Shown in pieces: positions 8,671-17,217 of a DNA stretch of 64,000 nucleotides; position 1 is the first letter of the stretch; each line of letters starts with the position of its first letter. Below the pieces are notes generated by a model. The model did no database searches, was not told where the DNA came from, and saw nothing but the letters and a program-made list of their open reading frames with translations. The stretch spans positions 7,298,001 through 7,362,000 of the forward strand of contig NZ_CP069396.1 of NCBI RefSeq assembly GCF_016887565.1, written 5' to 3'. This DNA is from Archangium violaceum (lineage in GTDB: Bacteria > Myxococcota > Myxococcia > Myxococcales > Myxococcaceae). The position numbers and the translations under genes are program-made.

Positions 8671-9399
8671 TTAGCGTCCGGGGATGAGGTCGTCGGGGAC
8701 GTTGCCGCGCAGGAGCAGGCGATTGAGCTCCTCGACACGCTCGCTCTGGAAGGTGTCCGGGCATTCCAGGTAGCCGTCGAGCGGCGTCTGCGGCTCACCG
8801 TCCTGGCCTGGCTCGATGAGGAGCACCTCATCCAGGGAGCCATCCGTCCGCATGAGGGAATCACCAACGGAGAGCTCTCCGGCCCGGAGCATCCACCCCT
8901 CCTGGTTGACGAGCGGATGGGCCGGGCTCACCAGCAGCCGGCCTCCGGACCTCAGGTGGAGTGTCACTCCCTCGCGCGCCGCGAACCCTGGCTCGCACAC
9001 CCCATCATTGATGACGTGCACGGGCTTGTAGATGTACGACAGGGCAATGATCTGATCTCCCGTGTAGTGCGCATTCCAGGTTCCCTTCGCCCCAGGGCCC
9101 AGGAATCGGTTGTAGTTGTCGAGCGAATCCACATACAAGGGGTAGATGTAGTAGCCGAGGGCAGCCGCATCATCCGCTTCGGCATCCAGCAGCTTCATCC
9201 AGAACCTGTTGTCCCTGGTACCAGCAAGGCCGTAGGGATTCTGGGTGGCCCAGTACCGAGCCCAGATCTGGCGGCCCCGAGCCTGGTCCTGATTGATCGA
9301 ATCAAACGTGCACGGATACACGCTGAGCGTCCAGGATGCTTGGGCATTCAATCCCAGCAACAGGGTGAGGGCGGGAATGGCAAGATGCTTTCTCATCAT
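8671..9399 (-). CDS. Secreted protein with partial Hint module
   Basis: The 242-residue product has a signal peptide (MMRKHLAIPALTLLLGLNAQ, then AS-W). Residues about 22-130 are Trp/Tyr-rich and unrecognised. From about residue 150 the pattern LLVSPAHPLVNQEGWMLRAG followed by ELSVGDSL resembles the block-B His and the later half of the Hint fold (Hedgehog/intein), as found in bacterial polymorphic-toxin pretoxin Hint domains. The expected N-terminal block A (Cys-x-x-G-T-x-V) is absent. A lone Cys in GVCEPGF precedes the motif, so self-processing is uncertain. It may be a decayed or truncated toxin-delivery module. Confidence 0.6.
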   Translation of the reverse strand: MMRKHLAIPALTLLLGLNAQASWTLSVYPCTFDSINQDQARGRQIWARYWATQNPYGLAGTRDNRFWMKLLDAEADDAAALGYYIYPLYVDSLDNYNRFLGPGAKGTWNAHYTGDQIIALSYIYKPVHVINDGVCEPGFAAREGVTLHLRSGGRLLVSPAHPLVNQEGWMLRAGELSVGDSLMRTDGSLDEVLLIEPGQDGEPQTPLDGYLECPDTFQSERVEELNRLLLRGNVPDDLIPGR

Positions 9400-9590
9400 G
9401 GGTCCAAGTCGGGAAAATCCAGGTTTCCCACGTGAAAAGTGGATTCATGTGAATATGACTCAATCCACACTGTGAGTAAAGCAGGTTTGCGGAGTGTGTA
9501 TTTTTCCAGGAGCACCCGCTCCGAGTCCCCCTACCCAGGTGGCTGGTGGCTCGGCCGCTTCCGGTATTCGCGCGGCACGGAGCGCCGCGC

Positions 9591-11048
9591 CTACTCCGAC
9601 AGCAGCCCAAGAGAGATGGCCCGCCTCCTCATCTCGGCGGCATGCTCTGAATTCTGGGTGACGCCGCGTCCCATCATGTAGCTCTGGCTGAGGTTGTCGC
9701 ACGCCCTGGCATTTCCGTTGAAGCAGGCCATCTCGAACAATTTGACGGCGCGGCTCGAGTCCTGGACGACGCCCATGCCATTGTCGTAGCACACGCCAAG
9801 GTTGCCACACGCCGAGGCATTCCCCTTGCCGCAGGCCTCGTCGAACAGCTCGGCGGCACGGCTCGGATCCTGGGGAACTCCCGTCCCATTCAAGTAGGCC
9901 GCGCCCAGGTTGCTGCAGCCTTGGGCATCCCCGCTCCTGCACGCCTTGCCATACAGCTCGGCGGCACGGCTCGAATCCCGGGAGACGACGCGACCCTTGC
10001 CGTACAGCGAGCCCAGGTTGCTGCAGGCCCCGGCATCCCCCCCCGTGCAGGCTTTCTCCAGCAGCGCGACGGCACGGGACGGGTTCAGGGCCACGCCGCG
10101 GCCCTCCAGATGGAGCGTGGAAAGAAGGCCGCAACCCTGTGCGCTTCCCCCCGTGCAGGCCTTCTCCAAGAACGCGGCCGCACGACTCGGGTTCTGGACC
10201 ACACCGTGGCCCTCCAGGTAGAGCGTCCCGAGCACATAGCACCCCGGGGCATTGCCGCGTGCGCAGTCCTTCTCGGACACCAGCAGGGCAGCGGCCCGGC
10301 CCCGTTCGACGGCGGCGTCACTGCGGCCGACATCTCGGCCCTCGACGTACAGATTGACCGGAGCGTCCAGCTTCGGCACTTCCGCGTCGGGAATCACCGC
10401 CTGGCCCTGAGCGTCGGTGCGCGCGAGGATCTCCCCGCGACCGTTCGTGCTCACGAGCTTGACCTCGACCTGGCTGGCGGGCACCGGCTCTCCGCACGGA
10501 GCGCGCCCGCGCATCAGGTCGACCTCCACTTCACCGAGATGCTCGCGGCGCTCGCTCGAGGTGAGCTCCTGGTGCACATAGGGACTGCCCAGCAAGACAC
10601 CGAGCAGGCTGAAGCTGATCGCGCCTCCAAGATAGAGGTTCCGATCCTCGCGCGATTCGGTCTGGAATCCCTTGATGCCCATGATGGCGCCCGCGACGAG
10701 ACCCACTCCCCCCACCACGCCCCACAACGGAGGAACCTTGGAGCCCTCGGGCCCCTTCGTGGTGATGAGGGTGCGGTCGAGCACCTGGCGCTCGCGCCGT
10801 TCGCACATCTGTTGTCGGAACGCGCTCACAGAGATGGGCCGGCCGGCATCGGCCGAGAGCCGGGCGCTGTAGACGCTCTCCTGGGTGGGCTTGGACACGG
10901 GTTCCGAGCGCAGCAGCACGTCCTCGTTGCGCGTCTGGGTGACGACGTGGCGGAACGGGTTGCAGCCGTTCGTGGTGATCGCGATACACACCGAGGCTGC
11001 GGTGATACTCCAGCGCCTCGGAAAAGCATTCATTCTCAATAGTCCCAT
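9591..11048 (-). CDS. Sel1-repeat (TPR-like) membrane-anchored protein
   Basis: The start at ATG 11048 has a GAGAGGG site 5 nt upstream. The 485-residue product begins with a signal-like segment followed by a Cys (TTNGC), possibly a lipoprotein. A second hydrophobic stretch follows (PPLWGVVGGVGLVAGAIMGI). The C-terminal 230 residues hold six Sel1-like repeats of about 36 residues (A-x-x-x-x-x-x-A-C-x-x-G-x-x-x-x-C-x-x-L-G-x-x-Y-x-x-G-x-G-V), with paired Cys in most units. Sel1 proteins act as protein-binding scaffolds. The partner is unknown. The flanking 9400-9590 and 11049-11229 gaps show no genes. Confidence 0.85.
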   Translation of the reverse strand: MGLLRMNAFPRRWSITAASVCIAITTNGCNPFRHVVTQTRNEDVLLRSEPVSKPTQESVYSARLSADAGRPISVSAFRQQMCERRERQVLDRTLITTKGPEGSKVPPLWGVVGGVGLVAGAIMGIKGFQTESREDRNLYLGGAISFSLLGVLLGSPYVHQELTSSERREHLGEVEVDLMRGRAPCGEPVPASQVEVKLVSTNGRGEILARTDAQGQAVIPDAEVPKLDAPVNLYVEGRDVGRSDAAVERGRAAALLVSEKDCARGNAPGCYVLGTLYLEGHGVVQNPSRAAAFLEKACTGGSAQGCGLLSTLHLEGRGVALNPSRAVALLEKACTGGDAGACSNLGSLYGKGRVVSRDSSRAAELYGKACRSGDAQGCSNLGAAYLNGTGVPQDPSRAAELFDEACGKGNASACGNLGVCYDNGMGVVQDSSRAVKLFEMACFNGNARACDNLSQSYMMGRGVTQNSEHAAEMRRRAISLGLLSE

Positions 11049-11229
11049 TGTGCCCTCTCGCTGCCGTCAACCTAATCGATCTCGAGCGGAGGGTGTCAAG
11101 CTGAGTGGCATGCCCAGCGCGCCTGAGGTTGAGTCCATCTCCACCCAAGCCCGTGCGCCGCAAGGGTGGAATGCGATCGCCCGGCCGCGAGGCTCAAAGC
11201 CTCGCGGACCCGGTCGCGGCCCACGAAGA

Positions 11230-12165
11230 TTACCGGTCGCGGCCGAGGGGCTCTCCTTCTCGGAATTCCTTCTGGAGTGCCACGGCGACGAACTCGACGA
11301 AGCTTTTGATCCGCAACGGGATGTCCCGCCGCGGGGGCAGCACGATCTGGATCGGTAAGGACTGCGACGTCCAGCCACGGAACACGTGAACCAGTGAGCC
11401 GCTCTGAAGTTCATCCTTCATGAGGAACTCCGGAAGCCATGCGAGCCCCATGCCTTCCATGGCCATGGACTTCAGGATCAGCAAGTCGTTGCTCAGGAAG
11501 AGGCTATTCACCTGGAGCTGGCGCTCATCACCGCCGTTGATCAGTGACAGCCGCTGCTGAAAGGACCCGAAGCCTGAGAAGCCGAGAAAGGGAAGCTCGG
11601 TGAGGTCGACCGGCTCCTTCGGCAGACCGCCGTGCTCGCCAAGAAAACCCGGGCTCGCGGCAAGGAGCAGGTACGTCTCTCCCAGCTTCCTTTGAAGGAT
11701 GGAGCTGTCCTTGAGCCGGCCCACGCGCACGGCGAGATCGAACGAACCGCCGAGCAGGTCGACATGGTCGTTCGAGAGGTGAAGGTCGACCTGCACTCCC
11801 GGATGCAGTTTCAGGAAGTCCCGGCAGACGCGGCTCATGAGAAACTGTCCGATGTCCTCGGCCACGCTGAGCCGGATGGGCCCCGAGACTTCATGGGTAT
11901 TCTCCGTGAGCTCGTCGATGGCCTCGTGCACCTGCTCCATCAGCCCCTGCATCCTCAGATAGAAGATCTGGCCTGCTTCCGTCAGCCGGAAGTGACGCGA
12001 GGAGCGGTGGATGAGCCGCACGCCCAGCTCGGCCTCCAGCGCCGAGATGTTGCGGCTGACACGTGACTTCGGCTGCCTCAGTTTCGATGCGGCCTTGGTG
12101 AAGCTGCCACTGGTGGCGACCTCCCTGAAGATTTCGATGCGGTTGAGGTTGATGTCCCGGGACAA
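11230..12165 (-). CDS. LysR-family regulator of the AHBA-type operon
   Basis: I choose TTG 12165, giving 311 residues, the usual LysR length. It has GGAG about 6 nt upstream and leaves a perfect dyad (12181-12197) outside the gene; longer starts at 12240 or 12309 would bury that dyad. The N-terminal winged helix is clear (INLNRIEIFREVATSGSFTK, AASKLRQPKSRVSRNISALE), followed by a substrate-binding domain from about residue 90. It is divergent from the biosynthetic operon starting at 12300, the classic layout for a LysR regulator activating its neighbour while repressing itself. The inducer is unknown. Confidence 0.9.
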   Translation of the reverse strand: MSRDINLNRIEIFREVATSGSFTKAASKLRQPKSRVSRNISALEAELGVRLIHRSSRHFRLTEAGQIFYLRMQGLMEQVHEAIDELTENTHEVSGPIRLSVAEDIGQFLMSRVCRDFLKLHPGVQVDLHLSNDHVDLLGGSFDLAVRVGRLKDSSILQRKLGETYLLLAASPGFLGEHGGLPKEPVDLTELPFLGFSGFGSFQQRLSLINGGDERQLQVNSLFLSNDLLILKSMAMEGMGLAWLPEFLMKDELQSGSLVHVFRGWTSQSLPIQIVLPPRRDIPLRIKSFVEFVAVALQKEFREGEPLGRDR

Positions 12166-12180
12166 GCGTTCTCCGTCGTT

Positions 12181-12197
12181 GTTCCAGCGTGTGGAAC
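12181..12197. promoter_or_regulatory. Candidate LysR box
   Basis: GTTCCAGCGTGTGGAAC is a perfect 6-bp inverted repeat with a 5-bp spacer and contains the LysR T-N11-A core. It lies between the TTG start of the LysR gene and the operon start at 12300. Confidence 0.65.
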
Positions 12198-12299
12198 GTT
12201 GGGTTGCGGTCCCGTTCCCTCCCTCCGGAGCAGCTTTCATGGGAATCGTCCTCTCACGACTTCCGGGCATGTCGCGGTGCCCGCAGAGAGGGAGCACTG

Positions 12300-13112
12300 A
12301 TGCATACATTCACAGGCCTGGGCGGCGTGAACCGCCGGCAGATCATGAAGTTTGGAGGCGCCGCGCTTGCGACCGCCGCGCACATCCGCAGTGCGGCGGC
12401 CCGCATTCGTGCCGAGTTCTCAAGAGGCCATCAGGTCATCGCCGTGGTGAGCGCCATGGGCGACGAGACGGATCGCCTGGTCGCGCTCGCGGCCCAGCTC
12501 TCTTCCGAGACAGCACACGCCGAGGTCGACGCGGTGCTCGCGGCGGGCGAGCAAGTCTCCGCGGGGCTGATGGCGTTGGCACTCCAACAATCCGGCATCC
12601 GGGCGCGGTCCTTCCTGGCCAGCCAGATCCGCATCCGGACCGACGGATGCTTCGGCAACGCGGGCATCGTCGAGATCGAAACGGCGCGGCTGGAGGCCTC
12701 GCTCTCCCGGGGAGAGTTGCCAGTCATCGCGGGCTTCCAAGGCGTTGACGCGGAGGAACGCCTCGTCACGCTCGGGCGCGGCGGCTCGGACATGACGGCC
12801 GTGGCGCTCGCCGTCAGCCTTCGCGCCGACGTCTGTGAGCTCTTCAAGGATGTCGACGGGGTCTTCGCCGAGGATCCACGCCGCAATCCCCACGCACGGA
12901 AGCTGGAGCGCATCTCCTACGGGCAAATGGACGCCCTCGTGAGAGCCGGGGCCCAGGTTCTCCAGCGCTCCGCCGTGCAGCTCGCGGCCCGTCACGGTGT
13001 CCGCCTCCACGTGCGTTCCGCCTTCCATGAAGAAAGCGGCACCTGGGTCGGCCACGACGAAACCGAGTTTCCCCTGAACCCAACGCATCACATCCAGAAG
13101 GTAGCCATATGA
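12300..13112 (+). CDS. Aspartate kinase, catalytic domain only
   Basis: The 270-residue product starts at ATG 12300 behind a GGGAG site. It has the amino-acid kinase fold: the N-terminal KFGGAAL loop, VIAVVSAMGDETDRLV, and the late signature GRGGSDMTAVALAVSLRA then ELFKDVDGVFAEDPR. Normal aspartokinases have two ACT domains after about residue 270. Here they are missing, so lysine/threonine feedback should not apply (inference). It phosphorylates aspartate toward aspartate-4-semialdehyde, the C4 precursor used by the DhnA-type aldolase two genes downstream. It is first in the operon and overlaps the next gene by ATGA. Confidence 0.9.
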   Translation: MHTFTGLGGVNRRQIMKFGGAALATAAHIRSAAARIRAEFSRGHQVIAVVSAMGDETDRLVALAAQLSSETAHAEVDAVLAAGEQVSAGLMALALQQSGIRARSFLASQIRIRTDGCFGNAGIVEIETARLEASLSRGELPVIAGFQGVDAEERLVTLGRGGSDMTAVALAVSLRADVCELFKDVDGVFAEDPRRNPHARKLERISYGQMDALVRAGAQVLQRSAVQLAARHGVRLHVRSAFHEESGTWVGHDETEFPLNPTHHIQKVAI

Positions 13113-14359
13113 CACACGAACTGACGAACGGATACTCCCGCACCCGGCCAGAGGAACTGGCGGTGCTCCGCAAGCCCATCCGCCTCGAGGCGATGACCGG
13201 AATCTCAACAGCTGGGAAGCAGAACCAGACCCAGATCTGGTTCGACACGAAGGACTTCTCGGCGCCGCAGGACCATCAGGGCCTGTTCCTGCGGCTGGGG
13301 CGCTTCCACTACACGGGCGTCCTGCTGTACCCGCGGAACCTCGAGGCCCTCCTGCCAGCGGTTTCCGGAGGGCAGAGGGCCGCCGTTCGTCTGGAGTCCC
13401 TGGGGGAATTGGAGGCGTTGCTCGCCCAGCGGATCCAGTCCCCGCTGATCGTGGTGTCGGCGGATCAGGACGTCCTGGCTCGCGCGGGTGAAGCGGGCCT
13501 GTCCACCTGCCTCTACCAGTACGTCGACGACGGCGAGTCCCTGCACCGGTCCATCCAGCAGGGCTTCCGCCATCCGTTCCTGATGATCTGCTTCCGCGAC
13601 CCGACGAACATCCCTCTGGAGCTGGTGATCGCCTCCCTGCAAGCCACCGGCACCACCCTCATCAAGGAGATCGCGAACCCTACCGACGTCGACGACGCCA
13701 TCGTCACCCTGGGCGTCATGGAGGTGGGAGCAGATGGCGTGATGTTCTCGCCAGTCGAGCATGAGGTGCTGGAAGGCTTCGCGCGCAGGCTCGCCGAGCG
13801 GGGCCAGGAGCACGTCGCGCTCGAACCGGCCACGGTCACGAAGTCCGAGCCGATCGGCATGGGCTTCCGGAGCTGCATCGACCTGGCGACGCTGTTCGAG
13901 CCGACCGAGGGGATGATCGTGGGCTCCACCTCGCAGGGAGGGGTGCTGTGCTGCCCGGAGGTGTTCTTCCTTCCCTACATGGAGACGCGTCCGTTCCGCG
14001 TCAACGCGGGAGGTGTGCACAGCTACGTCTACAACGCCGCGAACCGGACCCATTACATGAGCGAGCTCAACGCGGGTTCGGCCGTGATGGTGGTTACCTC
14101 CGACGGCAGCACCCGGCAAGCGCCCGTTGGCCGGATGAAGACCGAACTGCGGCCGCTGCGGCTCATCGAGGCTCGCTTCGCCTCGGGAGAGACGATCAAC
14201 GTGATTCTCCAGGACGACTGGCACGTGCGTGTCTTCTCGCCCGAGGCAAAGCCTCTCAACATCACCGAGCTGCGGCCGGGCGATCGGATCCTGGCTCACA
14301 AGGCGGCGCCGGGCCGCCACGTCGGAATCAAGATCGACGAAAACATCAAGGAAAGCTGA
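13109..14359 (+). CDS. Dehydroquinate synthase II-like (GriH-type) enzyme
   Basis: The 416-residue product matches the archaeal-type 3-dehydroquinate synthase II family. It has long signatures in order: GVMEVGADGVMF (about residue 205), EPIGMGFRSCIDLATLF, the EGMIVGSTSQGGVLCCPEVF loop, then ETRPFRVNAGGVHSYVY and YMSELNAGSAVMVV with VGRMKTELRPLRLIEA. In archaea the family makes dehydroquinate from the ADH aldolase product. In bacterial secondary metabolism (GriH, grixazone) a relative converts the C7 aldol to 3-amino-4-hydroxybenzoate. The adjacent aldolase and private aspartokinase favour the second role. It overlaps the kinase gene by ATGA. Confidence 0.9.
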   Translation: MTHELTNGYSRTRPEELAVLRKPIRLEAMTGISTAGKQNQTQIWFDTKDFSAPQDHQGLFLRLGRFHYTGVLLYPRNLEALLPAVSGGQRAAVRLESLGELEALLAQRIQSPLIVVSADQDVLARAGEAGLSTCLYQYVDDGESLHRSIQQGFRHPFLMICFRDPTNIPLELVIASLQATGTTLIKEIANPTDVDDAIVTLGVMEVGADGVMFSPVEHEVLEGFARRLAERGQEHVALEPATVTKSEPIGMGFRSCIDLATLFEPTEGMIVGSTSQGGVLCCPEVFFLPYMETRPFRVNAGGVHSYVYNAANRTHYMSELNAGSAVMVVTSDGSTRQAPVGRMKTELRPLRLIEARFASGETINVILQDDWHVRVFSPEAKPLNITELRPGDRILAHKAAPGRHVGIKIDENIKES

Positions 14360-14373
14360 AAAAGGTCCCTGAG

Positions 14374-15177
14374 ATGAACACGGCGAAGAAGGTACGGCTC
14401 GGGAAGATCCTGGGCGCGAGCAGCCAGCGGGCAGTGATCGTCCCCATCGATCATGGGCTCACCATGGGACCCCTGACGGGAATCGAGTCCACGGCCCGCA
14501 TCGCACGCTGGATCGGCCATCCCGGCGTCGATGCAGTCCTCGCACACAAGGGAATCCTCTCGCGTCTGGCGGACCAGGGCGCCCTGGACCGCAAGGGTGT
14601 CATCCTTCACCTGAACGGGATGAGCAACCTCTCCGATTCGGTCGATGACAAGGAATGGCTGACGAGCATCGAGACGGCCCTGCTGCTCGGGGCCGACGCG
14701 GTGTCGCTCCAGGTCAACTTCAACGGACGGAATGACCGGGCGAACTGGAAGATGCTGGGACAAGCGGTGGATGGAGCGGCCCGCTACGGACTGCCCGTCC
14801 TGACCATGCTCTACGACAAAGTGGGCGAGGAGCCGCGGCGCTTGCACCGGCTCAAGCAGCTGATGCGCACCGCCGTGGAGCTGGGCACCGATGCGCTCAA
14901 GATTGGGATGAGTGAGCGGCCGGAACTGCTCCGCGAAGCGCTCGAGGACGTGCAGAGCGACGCCCTGGTCTTCGTCGCCGGGGGCGAGCTGACGGGCGAC
15001 GAGCCCCTGCTGGAGCACGTCTCGAATGCGCTCCGGGCGGGGGCGCGGGGGGTCTGCATTGGACGCAACATCTTCGTGAAGAAGAGTCCAGCGTTGCTCT
15101 TGGAGCGCCTCTCGGAGCTCGTCCACGGAGAGCCCGCGCGCGGTGAGCGGGAGGTGGCCCTTGCCAGCGTTCGTTGA
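14374..15177 (+). CDS. DhnA-type class I aldolase (GriI/ADH-synthase-like)
   Basis: The 267-residue product starts 14 bp after the synthase gene. It is a DhnA/class I fructose-bisphosphate-aldolase-like TIM barrel. PIDHGLTMGP holds Asp26, YDK147-149 offers the acid/base Tyr, and TDALKIGM holds Lys176, the likely Schiff-base Lys. Family members are archaeal 2-amino-3,7-dideoxyheptulosonate synthase (MJ0400) and GriI, which joins aspartate-4-semialdehyde to dihydroxyacetone phosphate. Paired with the type II synthase upstream, it should supply the C7 skeleton of 3,4-AHBA. The end of the gene overlaps the amidohydrolase start. Confidence 0.9.
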   Translation: MNTAKKVRLGKILGASSQRAVIVPIDHGLTMGPLTGIESTARIARWIGHPGVDAVLAHKGILSRLADQGALDRKGVILHLNGMSNLSDSVDDKEWLTSIETALLLGADAVSLQVNFNGRNDRANWKMLGQAVDGAARYGLPVLTMLYDKVGEEPRRLHRLKQLMRTAVELGTDALKIGMSERPELLREALEDVQSDALVFVAGGELTGDEPLLEHVSNALRAGARGVCIGRNIFVKKSPALLLERLSELVHGEPARGEREVALASVR

Positions 15178-15928
15178 TAGCCACGCCCACCTGTTGGCGA
15201 CGCAGGAAGCTTTCGAGCGGCTCCTTGCCACGATGGATCGGCTTGATGTCGAGCGCTGCATCGTCGTGGGAGGAGGACTACTGCCGCCCCGGCAGCTCTC
15301 CCGGCAGATCCTGAGACAGCCGACGCAAGCGGAGACGCAGGGGTTGACGTGTGACAACCGCTCGGTCCTCTCTCTCTGCGAGCACTCCGGGGGCCGGCTC
15401 GTGCCTTTCTACTTCGCCAATCCCTGGCTGGACCCGAAGGAGTACCGGGAGCTCGGACCGCGCTTCGCGGGCCTGAAACTGGGGCCCGCGGTTCATGGGG
15501 TGCCGCTCGATTCCCCAAGGACCTCGGCCTACCTGGATGTGGCTCGAGAGCACGGGCATCCCGTGTATCTGCATTGCCTGGACCGTGACGGATTCCGGGT
15601 CACGGACCTGGTGCGCCTGGCGGAGCGGTACACCGGGCTCCGGTTGATCCTGGGCCATGGCGGAATCGGCGAGCTCGACTACGACGGGGTCGACGCGATC
15701 GCTGGGTACCCGAACCTTTATTTCGAGACCTCGGGGGCCTTCAAGCACGTGATTCAGTACGCGGCCGACGTGCTCGGTGCCTCTCGGATCCTGTACGGGT
15801 CCGAGTACCCCCTGCAGAGCGCGGCGGCGGAACTCTGCAAGGTCCGGGAGCTCACCCTGAGCGATGCGGAAATGGAGGCAATCACCGGCGGCAACATCCG
15901 GCGTCTCCTCGCGAGAGCCAGCTCATGA
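15143..15928 (+). CDS. Amidohydrolase-family protein (decarboxylase-like?)
   Basis: The start is GTG 15143 (261 residues). TTG 15161 (255 residues) has the better site, GGAGG 6 nt upstream, and may be the real start. It is a small TIM-barrel metal enzyme of the amidohydrolase-2 type: metal-binding FVDSHAHL, VYLHCLD, LILGHGG, and the C-terminal YGSEYPLQ. The family includes hydrolases and aromatic decarboxylases (ACMSD, gamma-resorcylate decarboxylase). The usual metal-site Asp in G-S/T-D-Y/W-P is Glu here. It could decarboxylate or deacylate an AHBA-derived intermediate (inference). It overlaps both neighbours. Confidence 0.8.
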   Translation: MSGRWPLPAFVDSHAHLLATQEAFERLLATMDRLDVERCIVVGGGLLPPRQLSRQILRQPTQAETQGLTCDNRSVLSLCEHSGGRLVPFYFANPWLDPKEYRELGPRFAGLKLGPAVHGVPLDSPRTSAYLDVAREHGHPVYLHCLDRDGFRVTDLVRLAERYTGLRLILGHGGIGELDYDGVDAIAGYPNLYFETSGAFKHVIQYAADVLGASRILYGSEYPLQSAAAELCKVRELTLSDAEMEAITGGNIRRLLARASS

Positions 15929-17196
15929 GCTCACCAGCGCATGCATTTCCCCGGCAGCAGCTGGAAGAGGCCCTTCTGCGCGCCCGGTCCGCTCCCTTCT
16001 ACGAAGGCCGGTTGCCAAGGGCGGAGAAGCTCGACCGGCGGAGCTGGGAGCGGTTGCCACTGACGAGGAAGGAGGATCTGCGAGCGGCCTACCCCTTCGG
16101 GCTTCTCGCTGTCCCGCAAAGCCAGCTCAGCACCTACCACGAGTCCTCGGGAACAAGCGGACATCCCATCTCCTCGTATTTCACCGAGAGCGATTGGGAA
16201 GACATCCTCTCGCGCTTTCTGCGCAATGGCGTGAGGCTTTGCCGGGAAGACATGGTGCTGATCAAGACGCCCTATGCGCTGGTGACGACCGCCCACCAGA
16301 TGCATGGCGCGGCACGCTCCGTGGGCGCCTCCATCGTTCCCGCGGACAACCGCTCGGCCAACATGCCCTACTCCCGCGTGCTTCGGCTGCTGCACGACCT
16401 GCCGGTGACGGTCGCTTGGTGCATGCCTACCGAAGCGCTTCTCTGGGCCTATGCCGCGCGAAGGGCGGGACGGGCCCCCGCGCGAGATTTTCCCCGGTTG
16501 CGAACCTTCCTGGCCGCCGGAGAGCCCCTGAGTGCCGCGAAGCGCGCCCACATCGAGGCACTCTGGGGTGGAAAACGCGTCCTCATCGATTACGGCTCGA
16601 CCGAGACCGGTAGCCTGGCGGGAGAGTGCGAGCAGGGGCGGCTCCACCTCTGGAGCGACCGGCTCTACTTCGAGGTGCGCGATGCCCAGACGGGTGATTT
16701 CCGTGAGGAAGGGGCGGGAAGCCTCGTCGTCACGCCCCTGTTCCGCGAGGCCATGCCCCTCATCCGCTACGATCTGGAGGATGTGGTCGAGATCTCGCAT
16801 GCACCGTGTGGGTGCGGCCGCACGCTGCCAACCATTCGCGTCTTGGGACGGAAGACGGGCGTGATGAACGCTGGCACCCGGGCATTCTCCGCCCTGGAGC
16901 TGGAAGAGGCCGTCTATGCGAACGCCGCGGAGACAGGCTTGTGGTTCTGGCGAGCCCGCGTCCGGGACGGTGCGCTGGAAGCCCAGATCCACGTGGAGAC
17001 GCAGAACGAAGACGCGGCGTGCAGGCGCATCCTGCAAGCCATTGAAGCCACTGTCCCTGGAGTCCGCGTGAGGGTCGCCGCCGTCCCGGCGGAGTGCTTC
17101 GTTCCGGAAGCGCTGCTCTCACGAGAGGTCCCGATGCAGAAGCCCCGTTTTCTCTTCGGCGAAAACGAAGACTGGAAGTCACTGGATTACGCCTGA
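15925..17196 (+). CDS. PaaK-like adenylate-forming ligase
   Basis: The 423-residue product starts by ATGA overlap with the amidohydrolase. It matches the phenylacetate-CoA ligase (PaaK) branch: P-loop YHESSGTSGHPIS near residue 75, the A5-like IDYGSTETGS, then PLIRYDLEDVVEI and a CGCGR metal/structural motif (APCGCGRTLPTIRVLG) common in these ligases. PaaK relatives activate aromatic carboxylates to acyl-adenylates and CoA thioesters. The natural substrate here would be the carboxyl of 3,4-AHBA or a derivative (inference). No carrier protein is encoded nearby. Confidence 0.85.
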   Translation: MSSPAHAFPRQQLEEALLRARSAPFYEGRLPRAEKLDRRSWERLPLTRKEDLRAAYPFGLLAVPQSQLSTYHESSGTSGHPISSYFTESDWEDILSRFLRNGVRLCREDMVLIKTPYALVTTAHQMHGAARSVGASIVPADNRSANMPYSRVLRLLHDLPVTVAWCMPTEALLWAYAARRAGRAPARDFPRLRTFLAAGEPLSAAKRAHIEALWGGKRVLIDYGSTETGSLAGECEQGRLHLWSDRLYFEVRDAQTGDFREEGAGSLVVTPLFREAMPLIRYDLEDVVEISHAPCGCGRTLPTIRVLGRKTGVMNAGTRAFSALELEEAVYANAAETGLWFWRARVRDGALEAQIHVETQNEDAACRRILQAIEATVPGVRVRVAAVPAECFVPEALLSREVPMQKPRFLFGENEDWKSLDYA

Positions 17197-17217
17197 CCCG
17201 TAGGAAAGAGCCATCAC

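Noticed and set aside
13109-15177. An archaeal-type alternative shikimate pathway
   Set aside because: The private aspartokinase, the LysR control and the tailoring genes point to secondary metabolism; whether a normal aroB exists elsewhere cannot be seen here.
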